From positions 4,774,001-4,838,000 of the forward strand of contig NZ_CP191258.1 of assembly GCF_050410795.1 (NCBI RefSeq): DNA of 64,000 bases, read 5' to 3'. Source of the stretch: Fontivita pretiosa (GTDB lineage: Bacteria > Planctomycetota > Phycisphaerae > Tepidisphaerales > Tepidisphaeraceae). Shown piece by piece: positions 17,804 through 25,907 of the stretch. The translations under genes were made by a program, and so were the position numbers. The notes below the pieces were generated by a model that saw only the letters and a list, made by a program, of their open reading frames with translations, did not search any database and was not told where the DNA came from. Numbering within the stretch: the first letter of the stretch is position 1; every line of letters begins with the position of its first letter.

Positions 17804-18076
17804 TCAGCGCCTGCTGCTGTCCCGGTCGCGCGGATCGTCGCTCGGGTAGTCGGCGATGTAGGTGAAGACCGTGCGAACGTAATCGACCGGATCGAGCTTC
17901 TCCAGCTCACGAATCCTGCCCACGTCGATGGTTCCCTCGACGACACTGCTGTTGTCATACGTTTCGCGAACATCAAGCCCGGCCTTGCGAAGCTGCGCCA
18001 GGGCATCGTCGAGCCTGTTTTCCCATCGCTTGTCGAGCGTGACCAGCACATCGGAGATGCGGGCATCGATGGACAT
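17804..18076 (-). CDS. Small protein of unknown function
   Basis: Ninety residues from ATG 18076; an upstream ATG at 18127 is also in frame. The sequence is hydrophilic and helical in character (ISDVLVTLDKRWENRLDDAL) and has a C-terminal acidic/basic tail. No known motif or membrane segment is visible. It is convergent with the URO-D gene and divergent from the exported protein at 18181. Confidence 0.5.
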   Translation of the reverse strand: MSIDARISDVLVTLDKRWENRLDDALAQLRKAGLDVRETYDNSSVVEGTIDVGRIRELEKLDPVDYVRTVFTYIADYPSDDPRDRDSSRR

Positions 18077-18180
18077 GCGCGATGATAGGCCCGGGTGCCG
18101 CGCATAGATGGGCGCGCAACAGGACAATCGACAAAAAACATAATTTATCGTTATTATCCACGCTCCTGACGAGGAGGATC

Positions 18181-19743
18181 ATGAACAGACAGGCGCTGGT
18201 CAGTCGGCGGGCGTATCTCAAAGGATCGACCGTGGCGATGTTGTCGGCGGCGGGAATCGCGCGATCCGGCGCCGCCGCGGCGACGGCTCAGGTCAAGACC
18301 GACGCCGCAGCCGGGCAGTCACCAAAGCAGCCCGCCAGACAGGACCTCATCGACATCGGCTCGGCGCGCCAGCTCTTTTGCGATGAGCGATTCATCGACG
18401 CGCCCGAGCGGATCAGCATCGCGATGAATCCGCCCGCCAAGCTCGGGCCGGTGCTCAAACCCGACCGTCCCTGGGAAGACTTCCGTCTCACTTCGTATTT
18501 CACGGTCGTGGACGACGGGAAGCTGGCCCGGATGTATTACTCATGTTTCTCGCACGACCAGTGGAATACGCCCGGCGCATGGGACAAGCACGCCTACCTC
18601 TGCTACGCCGAATCAACCGACGGCCTGCACTGGGACAAGCCGGAGCTGGGGCTGGTTGAGTTCGAGGGATCGAAGCGCAACAACATCCTGATGCCGCGGA
18701 TCGTCGATGGGACGGTGTTCGTCGATCCGACCGCGCCGCCACAGCAGCGCTACAAGATGCTGCACACGATCGGCCCGCATGGCGTGGGGCTGTTCGTCTC
18801 CTGCTCGGCTGATGGCATCCGATTTACGACGCCGGACAAGCCGGTGAGCCCCTGGCGGCCGGACAGCCAGCAGAATGCCTTCTATGACCAGCGGCTGAAC
18901 AAGTACGTGGCGTACCTTCGCGCCCGCCCGGACATGGGCCTTCAGCCCAAAGGTCGATCGGTGGCACGGGTCGAGATCGATCAGATCGATCAGCCCTGGG
19001 CGGGCCTGACGCCGCAGATCGTCTTCGCCGCCGACGATCAAGATCCCGACGACGTTGACTTTTACACCAACGCGTGCGTGAAGTACCCCTGGGGGGCAGA
19101 CGCGTACTTCATGTTCCCGGCGACGTATCACCACTTCCCCAAAGAATACGGCAACGACGGACTGCTGGACTCGGCGGCGGCGTTCAGCCGGGACGGGATC
19201 GTCTGGCAGCGCCCGGATCGCAGGCCCTATGTCCCGTTGGGCATGACGGACGATTGGGACGCGGCGTTCATCATGATGGGGGTGGGACTCGTTCGCCGCG
19301 GCAAGCGTATCTACCAGTACTACAACGGAACCGACCTCAGCCACGGCGGGACGCGCAAGGAATCGAAGAACGTGTCCAAGGACCGCCGACGCTGGGGCTG
19401 GATGGCGGCCGTGCAGCAGCGACTGGACGGCTTCTACTGCGCCCAGGCTGCCTACGAAGGCGGGCAGTTCATCACACCGCCCATCCGCTTTCAGGGCAGC
19501 AGACTGGTGCTGAACATCGACACCTCGGCCGCGGGCAGCGCGCGAGTCGCGATCACCGATGCCTCAGGTGCCCCGATCGAAGGATTCGCCATCGACGATT
19601 GCGATAAGATCATGGCCAACGACACGGATTACGAAGTCTCCTGGAGAAGCAGACGCGACGTGTCATCGCTGTCGGGCCAGCCGATCCGGCTGCGATTTCA
19701 GATGCGCTGTGCCAGACTGTACGCGATGCAGTTCGTGACGTGA
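18181..19743 (+). CDS. Exported beta-propeller-type protein (GH32/43-like fold), probable Tat substrate
   Basis: The product is 520 residues from ATG 18181, which follows a strong GAGGAGG; an in-frame ATG at 18082 is less likely. The N-terminus SRRAYLKGSTVAMLSAAG resembles a twin-arginine signal. The mature part carries repeated W/D-rich strands (YYSCFSHDQWN, YAESTDGLHWDKPELG, YFMFPATYHHFP, FSRDGIVWQRP) like five-bladed propeller glycosidases of the GH32/43/68 type. Such proteins are abundant in Planctomycetota. I cannot locate a confident catalytic triad, so 'glycosidase-like exported protein' is as far as the evidence goes. Confidence 0.75.
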   Translation: MNRQALVSRRAYLKGSTVAMLSAAGIARSGAAAATAQVKTDAAAGQSPKQPARQDLIDIGSARQLFCDERFIDAPERISIAMNPPAKLGPVLKPDRPWEDFRLTSYFTVVDDGKLARMYYSCFSHDQWNTPGAWDKHAYLCYAESTDGLHWDKPELGLVEFEGSKRNNILMPRIVDGTVFVDPTAPPQQRYKMLHTIGPHGVGLFVSCSADGIRFTTPDKPVSPWRPDSQQNAFYDQRLNKYVAYLRARPDMGLQPKGRSVARVEIDQIDQPWAGLTPQIVFAADDQDPDDVDFYTNACVKYPWGADAYFMFPATYHHFPKEYGNDGLLDSAAAFSRDGIVWQRPDRRPYVPLGMTDDWDAAFIMMGVGLVRRGKRIYQYYNGTDLSHGGTRKESKNVSKDRRRWGWMAAVQQRLDGFYCAQAAYEGGQFITPPIRFQGSRLVLNIDTSAAGSARVAITDASGAPIEGFAIDDCDKIMANDTDYEVSWRSRRDVSSLSGQPIRLRFQMRCARLYAMQFVT

Positions 19744-19749
19744 ACCGCA

Positions 19750-20283
19750 TCAGTCCGCGGCGGATTCCAGATCCACGTCGCAGTTCAACTGGTTGCACAG
19801 CGACTCAAGCTCGGCCCGCAGCTTGCTCAAAGGCACTGTCGGGGGGACGGTCAGTTCCATCTCCGTCATAAAAAGGGGCGATCCGGCAAACGCCGCCGAA
19901 CGCTGCTGCGCAACCAGCTCCTCGATGTTCACTCCGTACTGACGCAGCAGATTGGTCAGCCGCGCCACGATTCCCGGCTGATCCATCGAATAGGTCTTGA
20001 GGCGATATCGCAGCCCCTGGACGCGCTGGCCGGGCGAGGGCGTATCCTGCGGCGTGACGAACAGGTTCAGCCCCATTTTACGTCCCAGGTCCGGGAGATC
20101 GCGCTGCAACGCCTCGGCGGCGTCGTCGGGAGCTTCAAGAAGAATCATCATCGCGAACTCGCCGCGCAGATTTACCATCCTCGAGTCGAGGATGTTGCCT
20201 CCCGCCGCGTGCAGCCGACCGGTCAACTCGCCAACGATCCCCGGCCTGTCGGGTCCAACCGCGGAAATGATCATCTGTCGCAT
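19750..20283 (-). CDS. Double ACT-domain protein (GcvR-like)
   Basis: The product is 177 residues: two ACT domains, the first at about 3-80 (ISAVGPDRPGIVGELTGRL) and the second at about 92-170 (YSMDQPGIVARLTNLLRQYG). The architecture and length match the glycine cleavage system repressor GcvR and related amino-acid-sensing proteins, which act through other regulators rather than binding DNA. No glycine cleavage gene is nearby, so the ligand is unknown. It is convergent with the exported protein gene. Confidence 0.85.
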   Translation of the reverse strand: MRQMIISAVGPDRPGIVGELTGRLHAAGGNILDSRMVNLRGEFAMMILLEAPDDAAEALQRDLPDLGRKMGLNLFVTPQDTPSPGQRVQGLRYRLKTYSMDQPGIVARLTNLLRQYGVNIEELVAQQRSAAFAGSPLFMTEMELTVPPTVPLSKLRAELESLCNQLNCDVDLESAAD

Positions 20284-20653
20284 GGATAGATTGCCTCTGA
20301 TTCTGGGTTGCTTGCCGGCGAAACGCGGTCTGTGGCTCGAAGCTGCGACCTTGCGTTCCGCACGCAGCTTAACCTAACACGCGCAGCTTTGATGTGCACG
20401 AGCTGTCGCCGCGCTGTAGCAGCCGGACACGTGCGACAGTGTCACGGGCGTCCCGGCTGACGTTCATACACATCTCGGACCACCGCATGTGCGTGCGATA
20501 ACAGCGGAGACGGGCCAACTGTGGCATGGCCGTCCCGGCCATGCAGGGCGCGCTCGAATTCGAAAGTCCGATCTTCGGGCTCTTCATCACTTCGTGCAAC
20601 TCAGCACGGACCTGGCGCCCTTGATACCAACAGGCATGCCCTTAGCCACCGGG
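20284..20653. other. 370-bp intergenic region with a hairpin repeat
   Basis: No coding sequence is convincing. At 20524-20544 there is a perfect GCATGGCC-GTCCC-GGCCATGC hairpin, the same layout (arm, five-base loop, arm) as the CACGGGC hairpins found in the microcompartment operon. A degenerate relative (CACGGGC-GTCCC-GGC) lies near 20443. Confidence 0.6.
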
Positions 20654-22042
20654 TTACGGCCTGAGGATCTTCAATGCAGCTTCGAGCACGGGATCGTTCT
20701 GGCCGAACTCGTGCGACAGCGCATCGACTTGAACATCCGGCCGAATGCCGGCGGCTTCGATCGCGGCGCCGTCGGGCTGTAGATCGCGCCGGCTCGACAG
20801 ATACACCTGCACGCCGTTCTCGAGTCGCAGCGGCTGCGGATCGCCGCTGCTTCCGTATGATGTGCGTCCAACCAGCGCCGCGCCGCAGGCGCGCATCATC
20901 AACAGGAACAATTCATTCTCCGCCATCGACTGTGGCCCCTGTAGCACGACGAGCCTGCCTGAATAGCGCGCTTGACCCTCAGCCGGCTCGAGCGTCCTGT
21001 CGAACGGGCCAAGCCACTGACCATCTTGGCGAATCTGGTGTCTGGCGTAGACGCGCGGCTCGGCAGTGAACCGCGAGGCGAATCGCCGCGCCGTTGCCTC
21101 GCCCGCTTTGCCGCCGCTGTTGCCGCGCACGTCAATGATGATCGCCCGCGGCGCGGCCTCATGAACGCGATTCCATGCCTGCTCGATCGCTTCGCGTCGA
21201 TCCGCCGACCAGGTCATGATCAGCAAATAGGCGACGCCGTCGGGGAATTGGCCGGTGTAGGCCGTGGCTTCATGGTCGCGCCACTGAGGAATCAGCTTCG
21301 GCAGAAGCGCGAAGTTGAGGTTGTCATCGGCCTGCGCGGGGCAGGTCGCAACCGTCTGAGCGCCCGCACGGACAAACAGATGAGGATCGCTGGCCGGGGC
21401 GAGCATCTCGGCGGCCAGGCTCGCAAACTCGGCGCGCGTCGGGGCGGTTTGCAGGCGCGGCGAAAACTGTTCGAACCGCGCCGGCCAATCGACCTTCCGT
21501 GAATCGCGATGGGCATACTGCTGGTCGATGGCGCGCCGGAGCTGTGCGATCGCCCGCCGGTTCGACTCTGCCGGCAGCGTCGTGGCCGGCGCCGTTGTTG
21601 GCATCGCCACAGGAGCGGTTGGCGAAACCGGCGCCGTCGATGCCGCCGCCTCGCGTGCCGTCCCGGTCGTGAACGTGATCGGATACGGCACCGCCGATTC
21701 ACCGGCGCGGTTCCGAAAGTTCGTGAAGGTCTTGCTGTTGATGCTCAGTGTGTACGTGTATCTGGGCACCAGGCGCACCGGAATGACGTAGGTACGCTCA
21801 TCCTTCCACATCGGCTGCCCGACGATGCGCGGAAAGCCCGGCCCCGAGCCGACGACGGAATGTCCCGCCGGGTCCATCGGCTGATCAAACTCGATGACAA
21901 TCTGATTCAGCGAGGGATCCACATCGTTATCGCCGTGGTCGGGCGCGGCGCGCAGCACCCGCGGAGGCGCGGCCACAGCGGGCAGGCTCACAATCCTCGC
22001 CATCGCCCCGAGCATCGCGATGATGACAACGCCTGTTCGCAT
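20654..22042 (-). CDS. Exported protein with Ig-like domain and S41-type peptidase domain
   Basis: From ATG 22042 the product is 462 residues with a signal peptide (GVVIIAMLGAMARIVSLPAVAA). Residues about 30-125 form an SbsA-type Ig-like domain (VDPSLNQIVIEFDQPMD). A Thr/Ala/Pro linker precedes an S41-like C-terminal processing peptidase domain with IIIDVRGNSGGKAG and the expected nucleophile region GPQSMAENELF. A GTG at 22063 would extend it by seven residues. A PDZ domain is not apparent. The short gap from the next minus-strand gene suggests co-transcription. Active-site assignment is by motif only. Confidence 0.75.
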   Translation of the reverse strand: MRTGVVIIAMLGAMARIVSLPAVAAPPRVLRAAPDHGDNDVDPSLNQIVIEFDQPMDPAGHSVVGSGPGFPRIVGQPMWKDERTYVIPVRLVPRYTYTLSINSKTFTNFRNRAGESAVPYPITFTTGTAREAAASTAPVSPTAPVAMPTTAPATTLPAESNRRAIAQLRRAIDQQYAHRDSRKVDWPARFEQFSPRLQTAPTRAEFASLAAEMLAPASDPHLFVRAGAQTVATCPAQADDNLNFALLPKLIPQWRDHEATAYTGQFPDGVAYLLIMTWSADRREAIEQAWNRVHEAAPRAIIIDVRGNSGGKAGEATARRFASRFTAEPRVYARHQIRQDGQWLGPFDRTLEPAEGQARYSGRLVVLQGPQSMAENELFLLMMRACGAALVGRTSYGSSGDPQPLRLENGVQVYLSSRRDLQPDGAAIEAAGIRPDVQVDALSHEFGQNDPVLEAALKILRP

Positions 22043-22068
22043 CGATTCAAGTGGACGATGCACCGCGG

Positions 22069-22938
22069 CTACCTACTGTGGCCAGACCCGTGGTCGTTGA
22101 GCCTGAGTGGGAAGACCACAATGCGTCTGCCTTCGGTTGTGGCCAGCAAGTCGCCGTCGGTTGTGAAGCATAATCCTTCGGCCAGTGGATCGAGAAACGT
22201 GGTTTGCCAGGCCAGGCACAAGGCCAGGTCCGGCGCGTCCGGATCGATGTGAAACACCACCGGTCCAGTGACGGTCATCACCGCCAGCAAGCGTGCGTCG
22301 GCGGAGGCGTCGGCGGCGATGACCGGCATGCGCAGCGGCAGCGTGGTCAGTAGCTGGAGAATCTGTTTGTCACCGGTGGTGGGGTCCAGGGTGAATCGGT
22401 ACAGCCGTGCCGGGCTGAAGTCGCGGTTTTTGCTGAGGAGGTATCCGTGATCGGCGATGATGAACAGGCTCTCGGCGTCGAACGGCTCGGCGGGGTAGCG
22501 AAGTTCCCACGTCCGCCGCGGACGCAGCGGCCGAACCGGTCCGGCTGGATCAGGCTCGTCCAGTTGATGCACCAGCGCGGTGCGACGTTGGGCGGAGTTG
22601 TTGCCAATGTCCGCCAGATACAGTCGCCCGGTGTCGTCGATGGCGATGTCTTCCCAGTCGACGTTGCGCGCCCGCACGGGAAACTCGGCCAGCAACCTGC
22701 CTTGACGCGTGATCGCGTAAATCGAGTTCAGCGGTCCGCCGTCGTTGTGGGTCCAGTAGACGCCGGCAAACCTGCGGCTGGCTGCCACACCCGAGCTCTC
22801 GCGGATCGCCGGCGCCTGGATGCGCCCTGCAAGCTCAAACGCGGCCGATTGCGTGCTTGGCCGCGTCGTCTGGGCTGCGGTCCTTGCCGCGCTGGCCAAC
22901 AGGCAGACCGCGCACGCCGCCAGTAACACTGACCGCAT
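22069..22938 (-). CDS. Exported beta-propeller-like protein
   Basis: From ATG 22938 the product is 289 residues with a signal peptide (SVLLAACAVCLLASAARTAA). The mature sequence has repeated propeller-like strands (SGVAASRRFAGVYWTHNDGG, WEDIAIDDTGRLYLADIGNN, FDAESLFIIADHGYLLSKN) similar to SdiA-regulated/NHL-like exoproteins. An ATG at 22968 would add ten residues. It lies directly upstream of the S41-like gene with a 26-bp gap, so the two may be one operon. Enzymatic activity cannot be assigned. Confidence 0.7.
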   Translation of the reverse strand: MRSVLLAACAVCLLASAARTAAQTTRPSTQSAAFELAGRIQAPAIRESSGVAASRRFAGVYWTHNDGGPLNSIYAITRQGRLLAEFPVRARNVDWEDIAIDDTGRLYLADIGNNSAQRRTALVHQLDEPDPAGPVRPLRPRRTWELRYPAEPFDAESLFIIADHGYLLSKNRDFSPARLYRFTLDPTTGDKQILQLLTTLPLRMPVIAADASADARLLAVMTVTGPVVFHIDPDAPDLALCLAWQTTFLDPLAEGLCFTTDGDLLATTEGRRIVVFPLRLNDHGSGHSR

Positions 22939-23013
22939 CCGGCAGTGAGATGTGCGTGCTGCAATCACGGATCCTCGCTCGAATCGCGCGCCGCTTGTGG
23001 CGGAGGAAACCGT

Positions 23014-24108
23014 TCACAGTTCCACGCTCTTGAGCGTCGCCGGATCGAAGGCTACTCCGCCTTCCCTGGCGATCTTGACGAACTCGTCGATCTCCGCCCG
23101 GGTGAATAGCAGTCCGCCATGCTTCTGGCTCAAGGCCGCGCCCTGCGCTTCGATCTGACCGGGAAGCATACACGATTCGTTGCCGTGTCCGAGGATGTCT
23201 TCCAGGACCTTTTTAACGTTCTGGATCTGCGATCGCCCTTGGGCGAAGTTGTCACAACTGATGGCGTCGGGACGGATGCACTGGAAGAAGAAGCAGCAGG
23301 TTCCCTTTTCGCCGGGGGGAACTTTGTCCCAGCGGTTGCGGATGGTGGGCAGCGAGCCGCCGATAAACGCGGCGTACAGCTCATCGATAAGCGACAGGCC
23401 ATAGCCCTTGTGCTGTCCGAAAGGCAACAGGGCCTTGACCTTGTTCGGATCGGTGGTTGGATTTCCGTGCTCATCGACGGCGCAGCCTGGCGGAAGCGGC
23501 TTGCCTTCGCGCGCGAACTGCTGGACGCGTCCCATGGCCACCGTGCTGGTGGCCCAGTCGATGCAGATCGGATAGCCGATCGCATCCTGCGTGGGGAATG
23601 CCCAGGAGTGCGGATTGGTTCCCAGGGTGGGATACTTGCCGCCGAAGGGCACGACTTCGGCCAGCGCCGCGGTACAGCAGGTGTAGGCGATGTATCCCTT
23701 CTGGGCCGCGTCGATGACGTAGCCGCCGCCCCAGAGGTAGTGAAAGGCGTTGTCCACCGCGACGACGCCGACGCCGAACTCGTCGGCCAGTTGCATTGCG
23801 GTATTCATCGCCTCGAACGCAACGGCCTGGCCGAGCTTGCGATTCGCGTTCCACTTCTGCACCGCGCGGTACTTGCTGGGCAGCTTCTCGATCCTGGCGC
23901 CCGGCACGCATCCGCCGGCTTTGGAGCCGAAGTGCTCGTCCAAATGCAGCGCCTTGATCGCGTTGTGGGTTTTGATGCCGTGCCAGGCGGTGATCTGGCT
24001 GAACCTCGCCGCCGCCTCGGCTTCCTCCGCCGTGAATCCGCGCTTCCGATACGCCGCCGAGACGATCTGGTTATGCACCGCTGGCGGCATGATGTAGGTC
24101 GTGGGCAT
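23014..24108 (-). CDS. Malate/L-lactate dehydrogenase family oxidoreductase (Ldh_2 type)
   Basis: The product is 364 residues, normal for the family of NAD(P)-dependent 2-hydroxyacid dehydrogenases that includes YiaK, YlbC and ComC. Typical features are HGIKTHNAIKAL near residue 43, GGKYPTLGTNPHSWAFP, PICIDWATSTVAMG and PFGQHKGYGLSLIDEL. This family is unrelated to the Rossmann-fold LDH/MDH also present at 27194-28120. It lies on the same strand as, but outside, the microcompartment operon, so a link to lactate or sugar-acid metabolism is possible. Substrate unknown. Confidence 0.88.
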   Translation of the reverse strand: MPTTYIMPPAVHNQIVSAAYRKRGFTAEEAEAAARFSQITAWHGIKTHNAIKALHLDEHFGSKAGGCVPGARIEKLPSKYRAVQKWNANRKLGQAVAFEAMNTAMQLADEFGVGVVAVDNAFHYLWGGGYVIDAAQKGYIAYTCCTAALAEVVPFGGKYPTLGTNPHSWAFPTQDAIGYPICIDWATSTVAMGRVQQFAREGKPLPPGCAVDEHGNPTTDPNKVKALLPFGQHKGYGLSLIDELYAAFIGGSLPTIRNRWDKVPPGEKGTCCFFFQCIRPDAISCDNFAQGRSQIQNVKKVLEDILGHGNESCMLPGQIEAQGAALSQKHGGLLFTRAEIDEFVKIAREGGVAFDPATLKSVEL

Positions 24109-24250
24109 GTCTGGTATCCGTTTCGATGATTGTTGGAAATCCGAACTTCAGTTGCGGTGTTTTGTCGGCTGTCGGATGCCCGACGTCAAGTGGGCGCGAC
24201 CCGCATGTGCTTGAACTGATCGCAACCACACCGATACAGTACAGCCCAAC

Positions 24251-24379
24251 GTGGCCGACCAACCGCCCAGGCATGATCCTCGACGCTGGCGCCAAATCGT
24301 CAACACTGCGGTCGAGGCACTGCTGGTGCTGCTGATCCTCGCGATCGCCGCGGCGATCCTCAGTCCGGCGTTTCTGTAG
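24251..24379 (+). CDS. Possible 42-residue single-span membrane protein
   Basis: A GTG at 24251 opens a 42-codon frame with a basic N-terminus (QPPRHDPRRWRQ) and one long hydrophobic helix (VEALLVLLILAIAAAILSPA), ending in TAG two bases before the convergent phosphatase gene. The positive-inside layout is protein-like. No clear Shine-Dalgarno precedes it and an in-frame TGA lies at 24212, so the GTG is the only usable start. It could be a real small membrane protein or chance. Confidence 0.4.
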   Translation: MADQPPRHDPRRWRQIVNTAVEALLVLLILAIAAAILSPAFL

Positions 24380-24381
24380 GC

Positions 24382-24957
24382 TCAATCTGGCCGCCGGATG
24401 CTCGCCGTCGTATCCACGACCCGCCAGCCCGGGTGTTCCATCACCACGAACGACGGCAATTGCATCGTTCGCCACAGTTGAAAGGCGGGCGTGGCCGAAT
24501 GCTGCGCTACAAACAGCGCGATCACCGTCCCGTGCGAGACGATCGCCAGATCCCTGTCCTTGTGGCGGTTGATCACGGATTCCACCGCGCGCGAGAATCG
24601 TTGCTGTGCCTGCCGGGCTGTCTCGCGTCCCAGCACGAGCTGATCCGGCTTGCGAAACATCAGCTCCATCATCGAGATGAACTCGCCGGAACGCATGTGC
24701 GGCACGTTGCTGCGATCGTGCTCGTGCAGGTCGGACGCCGTTTCGTGAGGGATGGCCAGATGCGCCGCAACAAGCTCGGCGGTTTCGACGGCCTTGGGCT
24801 CGGTGCTGGAGACAATCACGGCCGGCGCGTGGTTGCGTAGCGCCTCGGCCAGTGGGACGCAGGCTGCCCGACCCTGCTCCGAAAGTCGCCAGCGGTGGGC
24901 CGGCTCTCCGGGGACCACCAGTGGCGAAGCGTGTTTGATCAGGATGAGCCTGGGCAT
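24382..24957 (-). CDS. Histidine phosphatase superfamily protein
   Basis: The product is 191 residues from ATG 24957; an ATG at 24987 would overlap the DeoR gene. The fold is recognisable from LILIKHASP at the N-terminus, STEPKAVETAELVA, and IVSHGTVIALF. In both phosphate-pocket motifs the usual Arg (RHG and xxRAxxTA) is Lys, while the catalytic His of KHA and the second His of SHG remain. It follows the DeoR-type regulator by 19 bp on the same strand. Its substrate and any tie to the microcompartment are unknown. Confidence 0.85.
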   Translation of the reverse strand: MPRLILIKHASPLVVPGEPAHRWRLSEQGRAACVPLAEALRNHAPAVIVSSTEPKAVETAELVAAHLAIPHETASDLHEHDRSNVPHMRSGEFISMMELMFRKPDQLVLGRETARQAQQRFSRAVESVINRHKDRDLAIVSHGTVIALFVAQHSATPAFQLWRTMQLPSFVVMEHPGWRVVDTTASIRRPD

Positions 24958-24976
24958 CCGGGCCTCGAGCGTTGCG

Positions 24977-25762
24977 TCAGCGGGCAAGGATCAACTCGCA
25001 GCCTGCGGCGCGGATCCGCCGGGCATGGGCTTCGGGCAGATCCGCATCCGTCACCACCGTGTCAATCTCGTTCAGGTCGCACAGCCGCGCCAGTGCCTGC
25101 TGTCCGAACTTGCTGCTGTCGGCCAGCAGAACCACCCGTTGCGACTGTTTCATCATCCGCCGCTCCGACTGCACCAGCAGCAGATTCTGGTTGTACAGCG
25201 AGCCTTCGTGAATTCCAGCCACGCTGAAAAACAGCGTCTTGGTGTGAATGGTTTCCAGCACATGCTCGGCGGTCGGTCCCAGCAGCACGCCATACCGGGG
25301 ATACAACAGGCCTCCGACGACAACCAGCTCCACCTGCTCATCGTTGAGGAACAGGTCCGCGATCGGCAACGAGTTGGTCACGAGTTGCAGTCGCTGTCCC
25401 ACAAGCTCCCGGGCGAAGTAATAGGTTGTGGTGCCGCCATCCAGCAGGATCGTGTCGTTGGCGGAAACAAGCTGCCTGGCGGCGCGGGCGATCTTGCGCT
25501 TGGCCTCGACCTGGAAATCGATCCGCTGATCGAAAGCGTAGGGCGGGCGCAGGCCGGCGCCGTCCCCGCCGGGCGATCGCTGGCCTATCCAGATCACGCC
25601 CCCGTGCGTGCGCGTCACCAGCCCGCGCTGTGCCAGCGCGTCGATGTCACGCCGTATCGTCGATTGCGATACCCCCAGTTCTTCAGCCAGTGTCTCCAGA
25701 TCGACCATCCCGCGCGTGGCGATGATCTCCTGAAGCCGGGATTGACGCTCGGGAATCAGCAT
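24977..25762 (-). CDS. DeoR family transcriptional regulator of the microcompartment locus
   Basis: The product is 261 residues: an N-terminal DeoR winged helix (IPERQSRLQEII, LGVSQSTIRRDIDAL, RTHGGVIW) and a C-terminal sugar-phosphate sensor domain (DTILLDGGTTTYYFAREL, LLADSSKFGQQALARL). DeoR proteins usually repress sugar operons and are released by a phosphorylated sugar. PVM-type microcompartment loci characteristically include such a regulator. It lies at the 3' end of the operon on the same strand, so autoregulation is plausible. The dyads near 35814-35866 are candidate targets. Confidence 0.9.
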   Translation of the reverse strand: MLIPERQSRLQEIIATRGMVDLETLAEELGVSQSTIRRDIDALAQRGLVTRTHGGVIWIGQRSPGGDGAGLRPPYAFDQRIDFQVEAKRKIARAARQLVSANDTILLDGGTTTYYFARELVGQRLQLVTNSLPIADLFLNDEQVELVVVGGLLYPRYGVLLGPTAEHVLETIHTKTLFFSVAGIHEGSLYNQNLLLVQSERRMMKQSQRVVLLADSSKFGQQALARLCDLNEIDTVVTDADLPEAHARRIRAAGCELILAR

Positions 25763-25907
25763 GGCTGGCCGGGGTTGAAGATCGAAGCCGCAAGGCCCGG
25801 CGGGGCAAAGCGCCGTCCATCGCCGCAGCTTGCCGCAGCGGGCACTATCGCCTGGAGATTCGCCGGCACTGTTGGGAGCATCGTCATTCGCAGCTTTCTC
25901 CGCACGT

